64,000 nucleotides of DNA from Ctena decussata (lineage: Eukaryota; Mollusca; Bivalvia; Lucinida; Lucinidae): contig OZ022515.1 of NCBI GenBank assembly GCA_963989385.1, positions 11,192,803 to 11,256,802 of the forward strand, in the 5' to 3' direction. Under the pieces are notes generated by a model. That model was given only the letters and a program-made list of their open reading frames with translations, did no database searches and was not told the DNA's origin. Shown here one piece after another: positions 54,951 through 64,000 of the stretch; position 1 is the stretch's first letter; the number at the start of each line of letters is the position of its first letter. A program made the translations under genes and the position numbers.

Positions 54951-55036
54951 AACGTGCCTGGCATGCGCGGAGAGCGGAGGCTGAGATCAGTCAACTGACA
55001 AATTCTTTGCTAAAAATGAATTTTCTCTGGGATTTA

Positions 55037-55430
55037 TTGTTGACTCTCGTTATTTCAAACACTGATATATCAAAGTGCCCTCTAAAATCAAAGAACGTAG
55101 TTTGGATACATTTCCTATTTTCTTTACATTTCAACTCCTGTTATCTCAAACTACTGGCATTTCAAATTAAAGTGTCTTGGACAAGAAAATAACGTACTTT
55201 GAACACATATCCTAATTATCTTTGCATTTCAACTCCCATTATCTCAAACTACTGGCTTTTCAAAGTAAATTTTCTTGGACAAGAAAATGACGTACTTAAG
55301 ACACATTTCCTATTTTTCTTTACATTTCAACTCCTGTTATCTCAAACTACTTGCATTTCAAAGTAAATTTTCTTGTCCAATATCAGAAGTTTAAGATGAT
55401 CTTCGACTTTGAGACTCCGAGAGTTGACTG
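55037..55430. mobile_element. pogo/Tigger-like element with internal triplication
   Basis: Left end TTGACTCTCGTTATTTCAAA, right end CGAGAGTTGACTG followed by TA. Internally, ACATTTCAACTCCTGTTATC, TCAAACTACTGGC and AAATTTTCTTGGACAAGAAA recur three times at a period of about 100-115 bp. Related to the element at 31936-32139. Confidence 0.75.
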
Positions 55431-55564
55431 TAGTATTCTTCGAAGACGTGGTCAGAGAAGGCTTCGATCAGATTGAGCGGTGGCACAGGCTGGTTTCATG
55501 TGCCATTATGTACCTCCCAAAATGGGAATCACTATTACAGCAAGGAATTTTGCTCCTAGGGGCC

Positions 55565-55700
55565 CCTGTCTTCTCTGCTCTTGAAAGGACTCTTTAAGAT
55601 TTTAATATGACGTCATTGACAAGGGAGTGGAAACAAATTGCTAGGGGCGCAAAATTATTTCCTTTAAGACTTAACGTCATTGACAAGGGAGTAGAAAAGA
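55565..55700. repeat. Dispersed repeat and short tandem ACGTCATTGACAAGGGAGT
   Basis: TCTCTGCTCTTGAAAGGACTC belongs to the family of 28555-28690. ACGTCATTGACAAGGGAGT occurs twice, about 65 bp apart. Confidence 0.7.
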
Positions 55701-55715
55701 ACTGCAGAATTGCTA

Positions 55716-55895
55716 GCACCGGTAGCTCAGTGGCCTAAGCGTTGGTCTGCTGATCTAAGCGGTCCCGGGTTTGATTCCCGTTAGAGGCGGAAGAATGTTG
55801 AATGTAAAGCCTTTCATAATCACTCTCCGATCGTTCTGACATGCATGAAACACTGTTGAAAAGGATGTAAAATTGCATTCTAATGCACTTGCAAA
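55716..55895 (+). mobile_element. tRNA-derived SINE, family 5
   Basis: Head GGTAGCTCAGTGGCCTAAGC (A-box, about 55721-55740) and CGGGTTTGATTCCCG (T-arm, B-box variant, about 55766-55780), then GAGGCGGA. Body: TTTCATAATCACTCTCCGAT, CGTTCTGACATG and AAAAGGATGTAAAATTGCA, shared with 48105-48245. Confidence 0.8.
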
Positions 55896-56101
55896 TATAA
55901 CGCAACGTCTGATTGGATAACGTCAAAAGTTTGCGACAGTATATTCTGCGATTTACTGCCGCAAACCCGACGTCATTGAGTAACGTCGCTTCTCATTGGC
56001 TTACGTTTGGTTCTATGTTACTGACGACGATTGAAATGGGTTCAAACTAGTGCAAACTATTACATTTTGAAAGGTGAAAATGTGGAAAAGAGCATTAGAA
56101 T

Positions 56102-56340
56102 GGGGATAACTGTCTTGAAAATTGTCATTTGGGGAGGTAAATCGTCGGTTTTATGGTCGCAAATTTCGTTTTACGGCGACGCTGGCGCTGGCGCTTCGCC
56201 GTAAAACGAAATTTGCGACCATAAAACCGACGATTTACCTCCCCAAATGACAATTTGGCGCTTCGCCGTAAAACGAAATTTGCGACCATAAAACCGACGA
56301 TTTACCTCCCCAAATGACAATTTTCAAGACAGTTATCCCC
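56102..56340. mobile_element. Foldback element, right arm duplicated
   Basis: Left arm from GGGGATAACTGTCTTGAAAA to TTTACGGCGAC. The right arm is its complement, present one and a half times: the block CTTCGCCGTAAAACG ... CCCCAAATGACAATTT at 56194-56260 repeats at 56261-56327, offset 67 bp, before ending GTTATCCCC. A single-arm relative is at 37605-37735. Confidence 0.95.
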
Positions 56341-56762
56341 TAAATCCATCCATCCATCCTTAAGAAAGTGTATCCCACGCCTGTATTATGTGCCTACGTG
56401 ACATACAAGAGATGGTCACTGCTGTAATCCTACCTTTGTGGACTTCCTCGGAAGATCATTAATTTAAATCTGACTTGTAAGACTTCATTCCAATTAAGTA
56501 ATGAACAAAATGTATAGCTGCGCCGCGCCAAGAGAGAGGGACTTTTATGTGGAAACATCAGTCTTTCTATCTCTATCCATCTCCATATACTGCCTCACGC
56601 CCTCGCGGACATTCTAGGCAGGTACGCGCGTCAGGCAAGAAACAGGCAGAAAATTAATCTGGAAAATAACAGTAAAAGTAAAAATAGTGCAGGGGATAAA
56701 AGATGATAGGTTAAAATAAAATAGTGGAGTTAAAATCAGATTAAAAACAACTACCTCTGGAT

Positions 56763-57180
56763 CTAAGGCCTTGAGTGTTGCAATCGACCAACCGCATCCT
56801 TGAATGCTTCTAGGGTTGGTAGGCGTACAACATACTCGGGAAGGGCATTCCACTGGACAACTGCCAATGGATAAAATAAATATTTGTAAAAATCTCTCAT
56901 GAATCTGCCTGAAGGTCAACGAGTGGCTTTACCGGGATATTCTATTTGAAGGTTGGATATAATCAGGAAGAGGTACTGCCACAAAACCATATACAATCTT
57001 ATAGAATAAACAAAGACGCGCGTCTGCCCGTCGCTGTTCTAGGGTCCGCCAACCTAAATTTTGTAACATGGCTGTCACGCTTGACCGGTAATCGTGGTTA
57101 CTGGTGGTCCATCGTGCAGCCCTAAGTTGGATCTTTTCTGGCTGGAGTATCTTTTTGTAACTTTCTCTAGTCTTTGCAAC
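56763..57180 (-). pseudogene. LINE ORF2 3' end (RT C-terminal domain), truncated
   Basis: Read on the minus strand, one frame gives RAARWTTSNHDYRSSVTAML then QRRADARLCLFYKIVYGF and PLPDYIQP. This is the conserved C-terminal block of CR1/L2-like non-LTR elements in marine invertebrates. An in-frame stop (56931-56929) follows, then a frameshift near 56885. The rest continues as YPLAVVQWNALPEYVVRLPT...FKDAVG with the natural stop at 56763. Another shift lies near 57160, and the element is 5'-truncated beyond about 57180. It is dead but clearly identifiable. Confidence 0.88.
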
Positions 57181-57254
57181 TACGCAGCCGTGTTAGCGTA
57201 TTTGCGCTGTCTTACCTGGCTCGCCCCGATATTATGAACAGTCAATCGGAACAC

Positions 57255-57310
57255 CGCTCGGCCAATTCCGTGATTCACGGAAATGGCCGAGCTGGGCTCC
57301 GATTGTATTA
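57255..57310. repeat. GCTCGGCCA hairpin
   Basis: AATCGGA, GCTCGGCCA and TTCCGTGA are mirrored by TTCACGGAA, TGGCCGAGC and TCCGATT. Confidence 0.9.
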
Positions 57311-58142
57311 ACAGACTGTGGCAATCGCTGAGGAATCTATTCAGTGAAATTAAAGGATGACTTAATGGATTGACGGCCTGGCTTTCAACAGTATTTCAGT
57401 CATTTCAGGGCGATTGGTGACTGTTTTCGAAGGGCTTTATCCAATAAAGGGCCGTTTATGTTGGGACAAAGTCTGGTCTCAAGCGGGACTCGAAATTGCA
57501 AACATTGGACTCCAATGTTGTGAGCTAATCACAAAGCCAGACGGACGCTACATACAGTGAAGAACAAAGACTCTTAAGCCCTGTTCAGACTTGCCTCGGG
57601 CGCCGTGCAATTGGGTCTACGTTTTCCGTACGATGTTGAACAGAGAGCTGGTGAAAATGTTAGACACACGAGTTTTCCCCTTTTTTTGATATTTCTGACT
57701 CAAATTAAAGCAAGAAAATCGCTAAATTACTAAATCCATATTTTTTAAGTTATTTTTTTTGAGTCCCATAGAGAAAGGAGGCAAATACGAACACGCTAGT
57801 TAACTTTCGCTGAGCGTGTATCCTTAGACTGGCTCCAGACTCCAGTAATGACTAAGCCAGTTAAAAATTAATATCCCTCAGCATTTTGTTCTATTATAAT
57901 ATCCATCACTATTAAATTCAACCATCAGAAGATGTAAAATTGGTATGATTGTTAAATTGTTTGTGCAAAAATTTTGCAATTTTTTAATAGACTGATGCGA
58001 GTCTAGTGTATCCTTTACCTTAGCTCCACTTAAATTGGTGTTAGGTACCTTGTGGTGGCCGTAAAACGTCTCCACGTACTTCATCTGAGTGCGGATTATA
58101 TAAATTTCTGATCCTTAGGAATCATTGAGTTCATTTAGAGTT
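57311..58142. other. Intergenic; possible SINE trace
   Basis: On the minus strand TTTCGAGTCCCGCTTGAGAC (57474-57495) has a B-box look but no clear A-box. GGCCGTAAAACGTCTCC (58042) resembles GGCCGCAAAACGTCTTCCCG at 61690. No gene. Confidence 0.4.
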
Positions 58143-58522
58143 TCCGTATAGATCCTAATAAACGCCCCGGGGGCGTTGCATTTTGCGAATGGGGGGGGGG
58201 GGGGCGTTATTTAGAGTCTAAAGTGTAGTTAATTAGCAACTGCCTAATGATGCTGATAAAGAGTATTAAGGTGAATGGGTATACTTGCAGAGGTTGTAAC
58301 TGTTCTATTTTGCCTCTCTTTTTAGTTGGAGTCAATTCTTAAGGAAAATATTTGCTCCTGAAGGAGCAAATTCTTTCACTTTGAGATTTGACCCAGTGTT
58401 AAAGAGCTACCTCATCCAGAGAAGCAAACATGAATTCATTCATGTTAATATAAAATTATTTTCGGAAAAGAGGCAGAGGGGTTGTTTATTAGAGCAGGGG
58501 CGTTTATTTGGATTAATACGGT
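58143..58522. mobile_element. Candidate TIR element, CCGTAT...AAACGCCCC ends
   Basis: Left CCGTATAGATCCTAATAAAC GCCCC and right GGGGCGTTTATTTGGATTAATACGG are approximate inverted repeats (the right end complements to CCGTATTAATCCAAATAAAC). Contains a G-tract (58190-58203) and the hairpin TTTGCTCC/GGAGCAAA (58353-58371). Confidence 0.6.
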
Positions 58523-59039
58523 ATTTTGAAAGTAGAGTTCTGCTTGAAGCAGTGCCAGGAGACGTAGAAAATCACGCGTGGTGCTACTGGCCATGAAGAG
58601 GCTCACTTAAAACAAGTCCACTATTTTCATTTCTTTGGTTTAGTCCTTGCTTCCAAAGTTCATAATGGTTTTTGAACTAATATCAGTAACAAGTGAATAT
58701 GCATTTCATCCCTTCTTTAGTAAAAACGGCATGATACATGTAATTTTAGATGAGCGCTATATTAGTTTAATTACTGTAATTAATCCATGACATTGCTATT
58801 TTAGATATCTGTAGTAATATGGGCTATAGTTTAGGCCATGGAGTGGAACAGAATGGAAGGAAATGGACAAGATAAGCTACATGTATGTCACTGGCAACAA
58901 TTCCCTTTTAAGGCATGGGAAGGTACTCTTAAAGGAAAGAATTTGCTCCACTTTTGTAAGAGTGTCATCCTAAAATCCATGAAAAGGAGTGAAATAGTTT
59001 ATCCTTACCAGTCCATTTTATTCCACTCCAGTCCCACCT
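58523..59039. other. Intergenic; nothing recognised
   Basis: TTTGCTCC words near 58945. No gene. Confidence 0.4.
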
Positions 59040-59152
59040 TCGCAAGCCAAGGGTACTAACTCCACTTTGTTCCTTACGTACCAAGGGTACTAACTCCACT
59101 CTGTTCCTTATGTACGTAAGGAACAAAGTGGAGTTAGTCCTCTTGGCTTGCA
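59040..59152. mobile_element. Foldback with repeated ACTTTGTTCCTTACGTAC
   Basis: GCAAGCCAAGGGTACTAACT ... CACTTTGTTCCTTACGTAC occurs in tandem (second unit from about 59080). It is then mirrored by GTACGTAAGGAACAAAGTGG ... CTTGGCTTGC. The outer flanks CCAGTCCATT and TTCCACTCCAGTC are mirrored around 59160-59175. Confidence 0.9.
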
Positions 59153-59699
59153 AAGAAGCTCCAGTCCAGTCCATTCAATTCCAGGTTTCAAACTATGTAG
59201 TAATGTGGGACTAGTGAAGAAATCATTTTCAGTTATTTCTCTAATTTGAAACTAATTAACAGGCAGAAAATAGACATGATTTTCCGAAGGACTGTTACAC
59301 TGCTATATCTGTTAGGCAGATACTTAAATTACATGTACATTGTAAGGCTGTGAAAGAGCCTAAAGGACATTAGTAACAACGCCCTAGATGTCTGGAGGTG
59401 CACCTTACACGGGCGGGAAATACGACAAGGAAGAAAAGGCACATTTATGCTGTAATAACCCTCACAGTGCTAAAAAGCAGACGACAAAATGTACGTCTGC
59501 AAAATTTCAAAAAATGTTAAGAACAAGCTGCATCATGCTTATTAAGAGTTTCAGGACAAGAGGACAACCAGTGTAGAACCAGTTGAGGCGGCTGATTATT
59601 GTGCCAAAAAGCAGACAAAATTTACGTCTGCAAAACTTCAAACAAAAAATCTAAGCCGTATCATATATACAGAATTCAATGACAACTAGACGACAAACA

Positions 59700-60110
59700 G
59701 TGTAGATTCCACTAAAGGCGGCTCACTAAGATTCCGGTACAGTTAATCTAAACACATTTAGCGCCGGATACCGGAAAATAGCAGAATTTGCAAAAAGTGT
59801 AGATCCTGATGAGGCGGCTCATCATGAGCCGCCTCATCCAGATCTACACTGTTTGCCCTCCAGTCTTTGAAATACTTAATACGAAATATCTCAGAAAAGA
59901 TATCTTTCGACATTTTGCAGACGTAAATTTTGTCGTCTGTTTTTTCGCACTTAAAGGGTTAGAGCGCCAAAAATACGTCTATAAAATTAAAGAACAGCTT
60001 TGAGGGCAAACAGCGTAGATTCGGCTGAGGCGGCTCAGTATGATGACAAACAGTGTAGATCCGGCTGAGGTGGCTCATGTTGAGCGGCCTTATCCTGATC
60101 TACGCTGTTT
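59700..60110. repeat. Cluster of GTGTAGATCCGGCTGAGGCGGCTC hairpins
   Basis: AGTGTAGATCCTGATGAGGC...GCCTCATCCAGATCTACACT is a 70-bp palindrome (about 59798-59850). Similar units: 59700-59730, 60010-60035 and 60046-60110 (GTAGATCCGGCTGAGGTGGC...GATCTACGCTGTTTG). Confidence 0.85.
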
Positions 60111-60224
60111 GCAAAGTCAACGTTTTTCTAATATTATTTTATTGATAATATTATTATCATTATTTGTTGGCGTTCTAGAATTGAACAAACTGAGCTTTGT
60201 CAAAAACGTCCTGGTGCTTGTAGA

Positions 60225-60340
60225 ATAACAAACAGTGTAGTCCCTCATCAGACTGCTCAGAGGTCAGTATGACCTTGCTCTACACGATTTGTTTAGGCAT
60301 CCCATACCAATATCTCGGTGTTATACAGAAACAAATCACC
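60225..60340. repeat. Hairpin-family relative
   Basis: AACAAACAGTGTAGTCCCTC, AGACTGCTCAGAGGTCAGT and CTCTACACGATTTGTTTAG. Confidence 0.6.
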
Positions 60341-60724
60341 CTAAAATCTTGATTGGGTAGGCGTAAATCATTTTGCCACTCTTGGTAACAGACGTTATTG
60401 TAACAAAAAGCGTGGAAGCCCATGGGCCTTAAAAATGGCATAGTTTAAAACATTTTGAAAAGAATAGAGTGGTAGGCACATTTAATCTTCACTTCATTCC
60501 ATTAATTTGGAATGGCACTTTAATTTTCCCCTCTGAGGACGCAAATTCTTTTCTGTAAGAGTATAAACCAATCCTTTAAACTATATAATTATGCCAATAA
60601 TAATAACACACCCTGGCAGCCTTGGATGTTAGCATCAGGTTGACTAACAGATTGGAGCATAGCTGAATGTTCTCAAATACGCAGGTGCGTGTCAGGGTTT
60701 CAGAAAGGAAACTATTACCTACGC

Positions 60725-60866
60725 TACACTAACACTCCAGACTACCTATCCAGGGGTCGCAAGATCGATCCCCGCTTCTCCGGTCACTTTAAACCGAGGT
60801 CCCGTCTCCATATGACCTCGTTGTTGGTGGGACGTTAAACCCGAGTTCACTCACTCACTCACCTAC
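60725..60866 (+). mobile_element. SINE-like element, family 2
   Basis: GGGGTCGCAAGATCGATCCC resembles a T-arm. It continues TTTAAACCGAGGTCCCGTC, then GTTGGTGGGACGTTAAACCC and an ACTC repeat tail. Reverse copies at 16665-16800 and 28786-28921. Confidence 0.75.
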
Positions 60867-60990
60867 GCTACAGTGGAAGAGCACGAGACGGGATTATCTC
60901 CGTCTCAGTAAAGAGATTCGGGGATTTACCGTAATGACCTTAAAATCTTGGACACGCGGAAGTTGGACCGTTATTGTTCCAAAATTCTTA

Positions 60991-61052
60991 GATTGTTTGA
61001 TTGATTGATTTGTTCGTCCACTGTAAACAACTATGGTTATGTCGGGACGGTT
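60991..61052 (-). mobile_element. SINE family 1 tail fragment
   Basis: TTGATTGATTTGTTCGTCCA then TGTAAACAACTATGGTTATG and TCGGGACGGTTAA: the complement of the family-1 3' end. Confidence 0.75.
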
Positions 61053-61074
61053 AAATTTTTAGAGAGTGGGTTTT

Positions 61075-61205
61075 ACATACATTAATGCATCCAAATGATG
61101 CGTAGTGAATGGCAAACGTTGTAGACCGTGATCAAACTGCTCCTTCAGGAGCAGTTTGATCTGGGTCTACAATGTTTTCTTGGGCCTGCCTGTCCGAATA
61201 TCTAG
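61075..61205. mobile_element. GTAGACCCTGATCAGAC hairpin family, copy 4
   Basis: CATTAATGCATCCAAATGATG, AACGTTGTAGACCGTGATCA and AACTGCTCC/GGAGCAGTT, then GATCTGGGTCTACAATGTT. Best-preserved hairpin of the family. Confidence 0.85.
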
Positions 61206-62190
61206 GGTCAGTACGGTACCTAGCAAAGAACGCCTAGCCTGTAGGTGCATTCGGAGCCTTTTCGGAGGCATAGTTTCGATTTTCAGCTTTTTTTCTTCTT
61301 TTTTTTAGTTTCACGCATTTGCGTAATTGCTGCCACGTTCGCCTATGCGTATAAAATTTTGTCACTGCTGTATCACGATTTATGGAGTTTATAGAATCAG
61401 GGACAAAATTATGATAAATGCGTCTTGTTAATGACAGAAGCGACAATTTTGTAAGTGCTCAAACGTCTTGGGAAGATTTGTTTCCAATTTGTTATTTAAA
61501 TGAACTTTGACAAAAGAAACTGTTTCTTACGACACAAATGAACAACGAAAAATGAAATCAGCCTACATATGTGCCTAGTCTAGCCTCAGGAGCAATACAT
61601 CGAATATGAAAACTTGGATTGGAACTCTTTTAGATTATATTTTGACTTCACTGCGTCATGTGCGTGCAGCTGGTTTGTGTCGTGTAGCGGCCGCAAAACG
61701 TCTTCCCGTACATCATTCATAGTACAGTTATATTTTAGTTTTGTCCTTTGAGATCAAGTGATACATTCTGAGGAATGAGATTTTTTTATTGATTGAGACT
61801 CATATTCTTGATCATCGTTTTCCATTCATTTTGGACTTTTTTTTACACTAATCAGTCTTCGTAACGACTGCCTTATTAAAATAAGGAGTAGCATTATGCT
61901 TTTCACTGGTTTTCGTCTCCAGATCACATAGGCTTGTGTACAATGTAGCAAAAACCTTTGATCCTTCTTTCGAATGAGTTCTATGCTCTTGAAGGAACTG
62001 TTTTAGATTTTTATTGGAGGACACATTATCCATAACTGAGCTACATCACGCACAAGAAAGCGAGTTAAATATAGACTCAAACCAGTCTCAGCTTCCGCCA
62101 TCATCTTTTAGTCTTAGATTTTTTGGGGGTCTGCACATGATGTGTGCGAATAGGAAATGCACTGATCAGACTTCATGGATGCACAGGCTG
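61206..62190. other. Intergenic; nothing firm
   Basis: A 70-codon minus frame (61234-61446) with a basic C-terminal half has no recognised motif. 61950-62015 belongs to the TCTTGAAGGAACT dispersed repeat. Confidence 0.4.
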
Positions 62191-62402
62191 ATCCAGAGCT
62201 CTAGATAAGAGGGGTATTTAATGATAATTGAGGGATAATTTTTCTCATTTCTTATTGAAACCATATGTTGTGACCCCTCATCTGAACCGTCTCGTCGAGA
62301 CGGTTCAGATGAGAGGTCACAACATATGTTTTTATGCAGAAATAACAAAAGTTATCCTTGATTATCACCAAATGATCAATCTTGTCTAGAGCTCTGCTGA
62401 TC
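62191..62402. mobile_element. Foldback element, GATC(A)CAGAGCTCTAGA ends
   Basis: CAGAGCTCTAGATAAGA on the left, TCTTGTCTAGAGCTCTG on the right. The central palindrome is near perfect: CATATGTTGTGACC ... ATCTGAACCGTCTC / GAGACGGTTCAGAT ... GGTCACAACATATG (62272-62329). Confidence 0.92.
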
Positions 62403-62692
62403 GAAATCTTTGCTGTTCGCAAATGCGTCAATCAACTTTTTTGCAATTGCAATTAGCATGATTAGGTAAAACTTTTAGAGCAACTGACTTCATACTCTGA
62501 TGAACGAAAATTGATCATGTGACGTGTCGGCAAGCGACGTCTAAGGTAATCGATCGTCTTGATCGTTCCACGTAGCACGTAATTGTCGAACACGTCGTTA
62601 CTAACTTTTATTCGACCCATATTTTGCAGGTTTCTACACTACAGCACAGGTAGTGTTTAAAAATAAAGTGTAAATAAAAGAATCGAAATGAA
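62403..62692. other. Intergenic; nothing recognised
   Basis: No gene or element seen. Confidence 0.4.
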
Positions 62693-62812
62693 TTTTAGCG
62701 TTTATCGTGTGACGAAGCCAGTGGTCGTCGTTAAAATTCTACAAGGAGCGCGAAACGCTTAATGGAATTTTAGCTCCACCCACTGGCTTCATCACACGAT
62801 GAACGCTGAAAA
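62693..62812. mobile_element. Foldback element, AATTTTAGCGTTTATCGTG ends
   Basis: TTAGCGTTTATCGTGTGACG and AAGCCAGTGG on the left are mirrored by CCACTGGCTTCATCACACGA and TGAACGCT on the right. Inner GTTAAAATTC / GAATTTTAGC pair, around GGAGCGCGAAACGCTT. Confidence 0.9.
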
Positions 62813-62859
62813 AATCAAATGTTAATTCTTTATATGACACAAGGCAAACCCACTAGGGA

Positions 62860-62935
62860 CACGGCGTTGACTCGACATTGAATCAACGTTGATTAAACGT
62901 TGATTAAACTTCGTGAGCCTGCTGTAAAGAGTCTA
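62860..62935. repeat. CAACGTTGAT repeat fragment, second copy
   Basis: ACATTGAATCAACGTTGATT then AAACGTTGATTAAAC. Related to 36955-37035. Confidence 0.75.
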
Positions 62936-62944
62936 CTCAATCCA

Positions 62945-63310
62945 TTGTCTGAGTCCAATTAAAGTCTTGAAGGCTTTTTTAAGAGCAGAGAACACATTCA
63001 AATGAAGGGACACTCGGCAGGAAGCAGAATCACGCGGAGTCTCTGCAGGAAGCCATTTTTGCGGACGGTAGTTGTGGAAGGAAGCAAGAGATCGCGGACA
63101 GCTTTGGCGGAAGCCGAATTGACGGAAGGAAGCGAAAATCTGCGGACTAGTTTATATCCTGTGTTAATCCAAAATGTAGATTCCAAATGGCGGATATATC
63201 GCAATTTAAAATCTAAAAGAGTTCCTTCAAGAGCAGAAAACACATTCGAAAGAAGGAACATGGCCATACTTTTAAGTTTCGAATATTCAAGACTATGACT
63301 GATTGCGTTG
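62945..63310 (-). repeat. Two copies of the TTCAAGAGCAGA dispersed repeat
   Basis: TTTAAGAGCAGAGAACACAT (62977) and TTCAAGAGCAGAAAACACAT (63226), both followed by TTC(A/G)AA(T/A)GAAGG. The second extends to TTCGAATATTCAAG. Together they are the inverse of 28555-28690. The 98-113 codon open frames on both strands lie over this repeat and are not credible genes. Confidence 0.75.
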
Positions 63311-63760
63311 CAAGCGCCAGCATAGGATATGCAAATCATACCGTCTGCGCGGTGGGGATGAAAACTTTTTTCGTCATCAATTTATCGAACATAACACGTT
63401 TGGAATACATAATAAAATAAATATCATTATTGCTGGTAATTATTTTTCAATTCAAAAGTTGAATCAGATAACAAAGTTACTTACTTAAGCTCTGCCGGTG
63501 GTGTGTGTTGCAAGTCTTGTTCGAATCAAAGTTCAGTTGACCATGAGCAATACATGTACCATGTAAATTGTCAGGGCGTATCTTGAAAGGTGTCTGGCAA
63601 TTACGACCAGTCAGTGTCGGCGAAACGTGTGGATACTGCGGGATAATTTGAATCAAGAATTTTTCTTTACATTTAAGAAATCAAGAGAAAAAGTCTACAA
63701 ACCTCGTATCGAAATTATACTGACGAATGGCTGTCAATTTTGAAGGTAAAAGGGTTTTCT
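63311..63760. other. Intergenic; nothing recognised
   Basis: No gene or element seen. Confidence 0.4.
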
Positions 63761-63935
63761 ATAGCCAAGTAGCCGTAGGGGCAGTGGGCGTTAGAGGCGC
63801 ACTGTGTCTTGGGCACAGCTTGTGAAATGCGGAGCTCATTCAGGAGAACTCTCCTTTCGCTTCTTCATCCTTCCCTGCTTCGAAGCAGGTATCCATTTAC
63901 TGCTGGGTTGACAGAGTTTGCCAGTTGTCGGATGG
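63761..63935 (-). mobile_element. tRNA-derived SINE, family 3 (reverse copy)
   Basis: AGTAGCCGTAGGGGCAGTGG, then CTCTCCTTTCGCTTCTTCAT and AGGTATCCATTTACTGCTGG: the complement of 7737-7995. The tRNA-like head is too diverged to call. Confidence 0.75.
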
Positions 63936-63976
63936 CGAAACAAGAGCGGCTCGATTATGGTGCTGAAAAGCGCCGG

Positions 63977-64000
63977 AAGGTCGTCAGATCTGACGACCTT
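63977..64000. repeat. 24-bp perfect palindrome at the window edge
   Basis: AAGGTCGTCAGA and its exact complement TCTGACGACCTT with no loop. Cut by the end of the window, so probably the centre of a longer foldback. Confidence 0.9.

Noticed and set aside
61234..61446. Basic 70-residue minus-strand frame as a possible exon
   Set aside because: Lys-rich stretch comes from a T-tract; no clear splice sites or family; too weak to call.
62998..63339. 113-codon minus frame and 98-codon plus frame over the same DNA
   Set aside because: Both overlap the TTCAAGAGCAGA dispersed repeat; no domain, and the shared FSALEGTL text also appears in frames at other repeat copies.

Overview
This is animal nuclear DNA, most likely from a marine bivalve or another mollusc. 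I infer this from the single rhodopsin-class receptor gene, the AT-rich and repeat-packed intergenic sequence, several tRNA-derived SINE families, decayed non-LTR retrotransposons, and many short palindromic transposon relics of a type common in bivalve genomes. Nothing looks bacterial or viral. The species cannot be fixed by reading alone. Only one intact protein-coding gene is evident: a class A (rhodopsin-like) GPCR on the minus strand at 30670-31875, resembling peptide receptors. Its coding sequence lies in one exon. A splice acceptor just before the start codon points to an upstream non-coding exon. One further candidate exon (29594-29768, minus) has a good splice donor but no recognised family. 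Layout. 1-5000: a dismembered non-LTR retrotransposon, with its RT palm at 121-680 and its C-terminal parts at 3093-3470 and 4766-4912, split by LTR-like direct repeats, a gag relic, a SINE and minisatellites. 5000-9700: LINE tails, a SINE, a foldback element and the first copy of a 238-bp palindromic MITE. 9714-11567: apparently unique sequence. 11568-13000: a cluster of CCCATGGGG palindromes and a GACGAAAA low-complexity block with a 265-bp tandem duplication. 14710-16290: a diverged array carrying the palindrome GGTACATGTACC. 17300-18665: GAAGTAAGAAG arrays around a 537-bp inverted-repeat element. 19053-22640: a large 44-bp satellite. 23178-27130: five 238-bp-family MITEs, one MITE-containing tandem duplication, and an insertion with a perfect 20-bp target duplication. 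28050-30630: a TIR-bounded block and a foldback split by a MITE. 30670-32140: the GPCR and a pogo/Tigger-like element. 32570-34430: a roughly 160-bp array with a SINE inserted in it. 35230-42500: hairpins, a 32-bp array, foldbacks and a roughly 145-bp array. 42500-46295: mostly featureless. 46500-48005: a TA-flanked 1042-bp element nested in a foldback. 50454-54185: a MITE and 34-bp and 22-bp arrays. 55000-64000: a pogo-like element, SINEs, a LINE 3' end and many foldbacks. Apart from the receptor, the window does not encode a working gene system. Its striking property is the density and variety of palindromic, nested and tandem repeats: more than a dozen independent foldback families in 64 kb. 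Family assignments rest on motifs read by eye; no searches were run.
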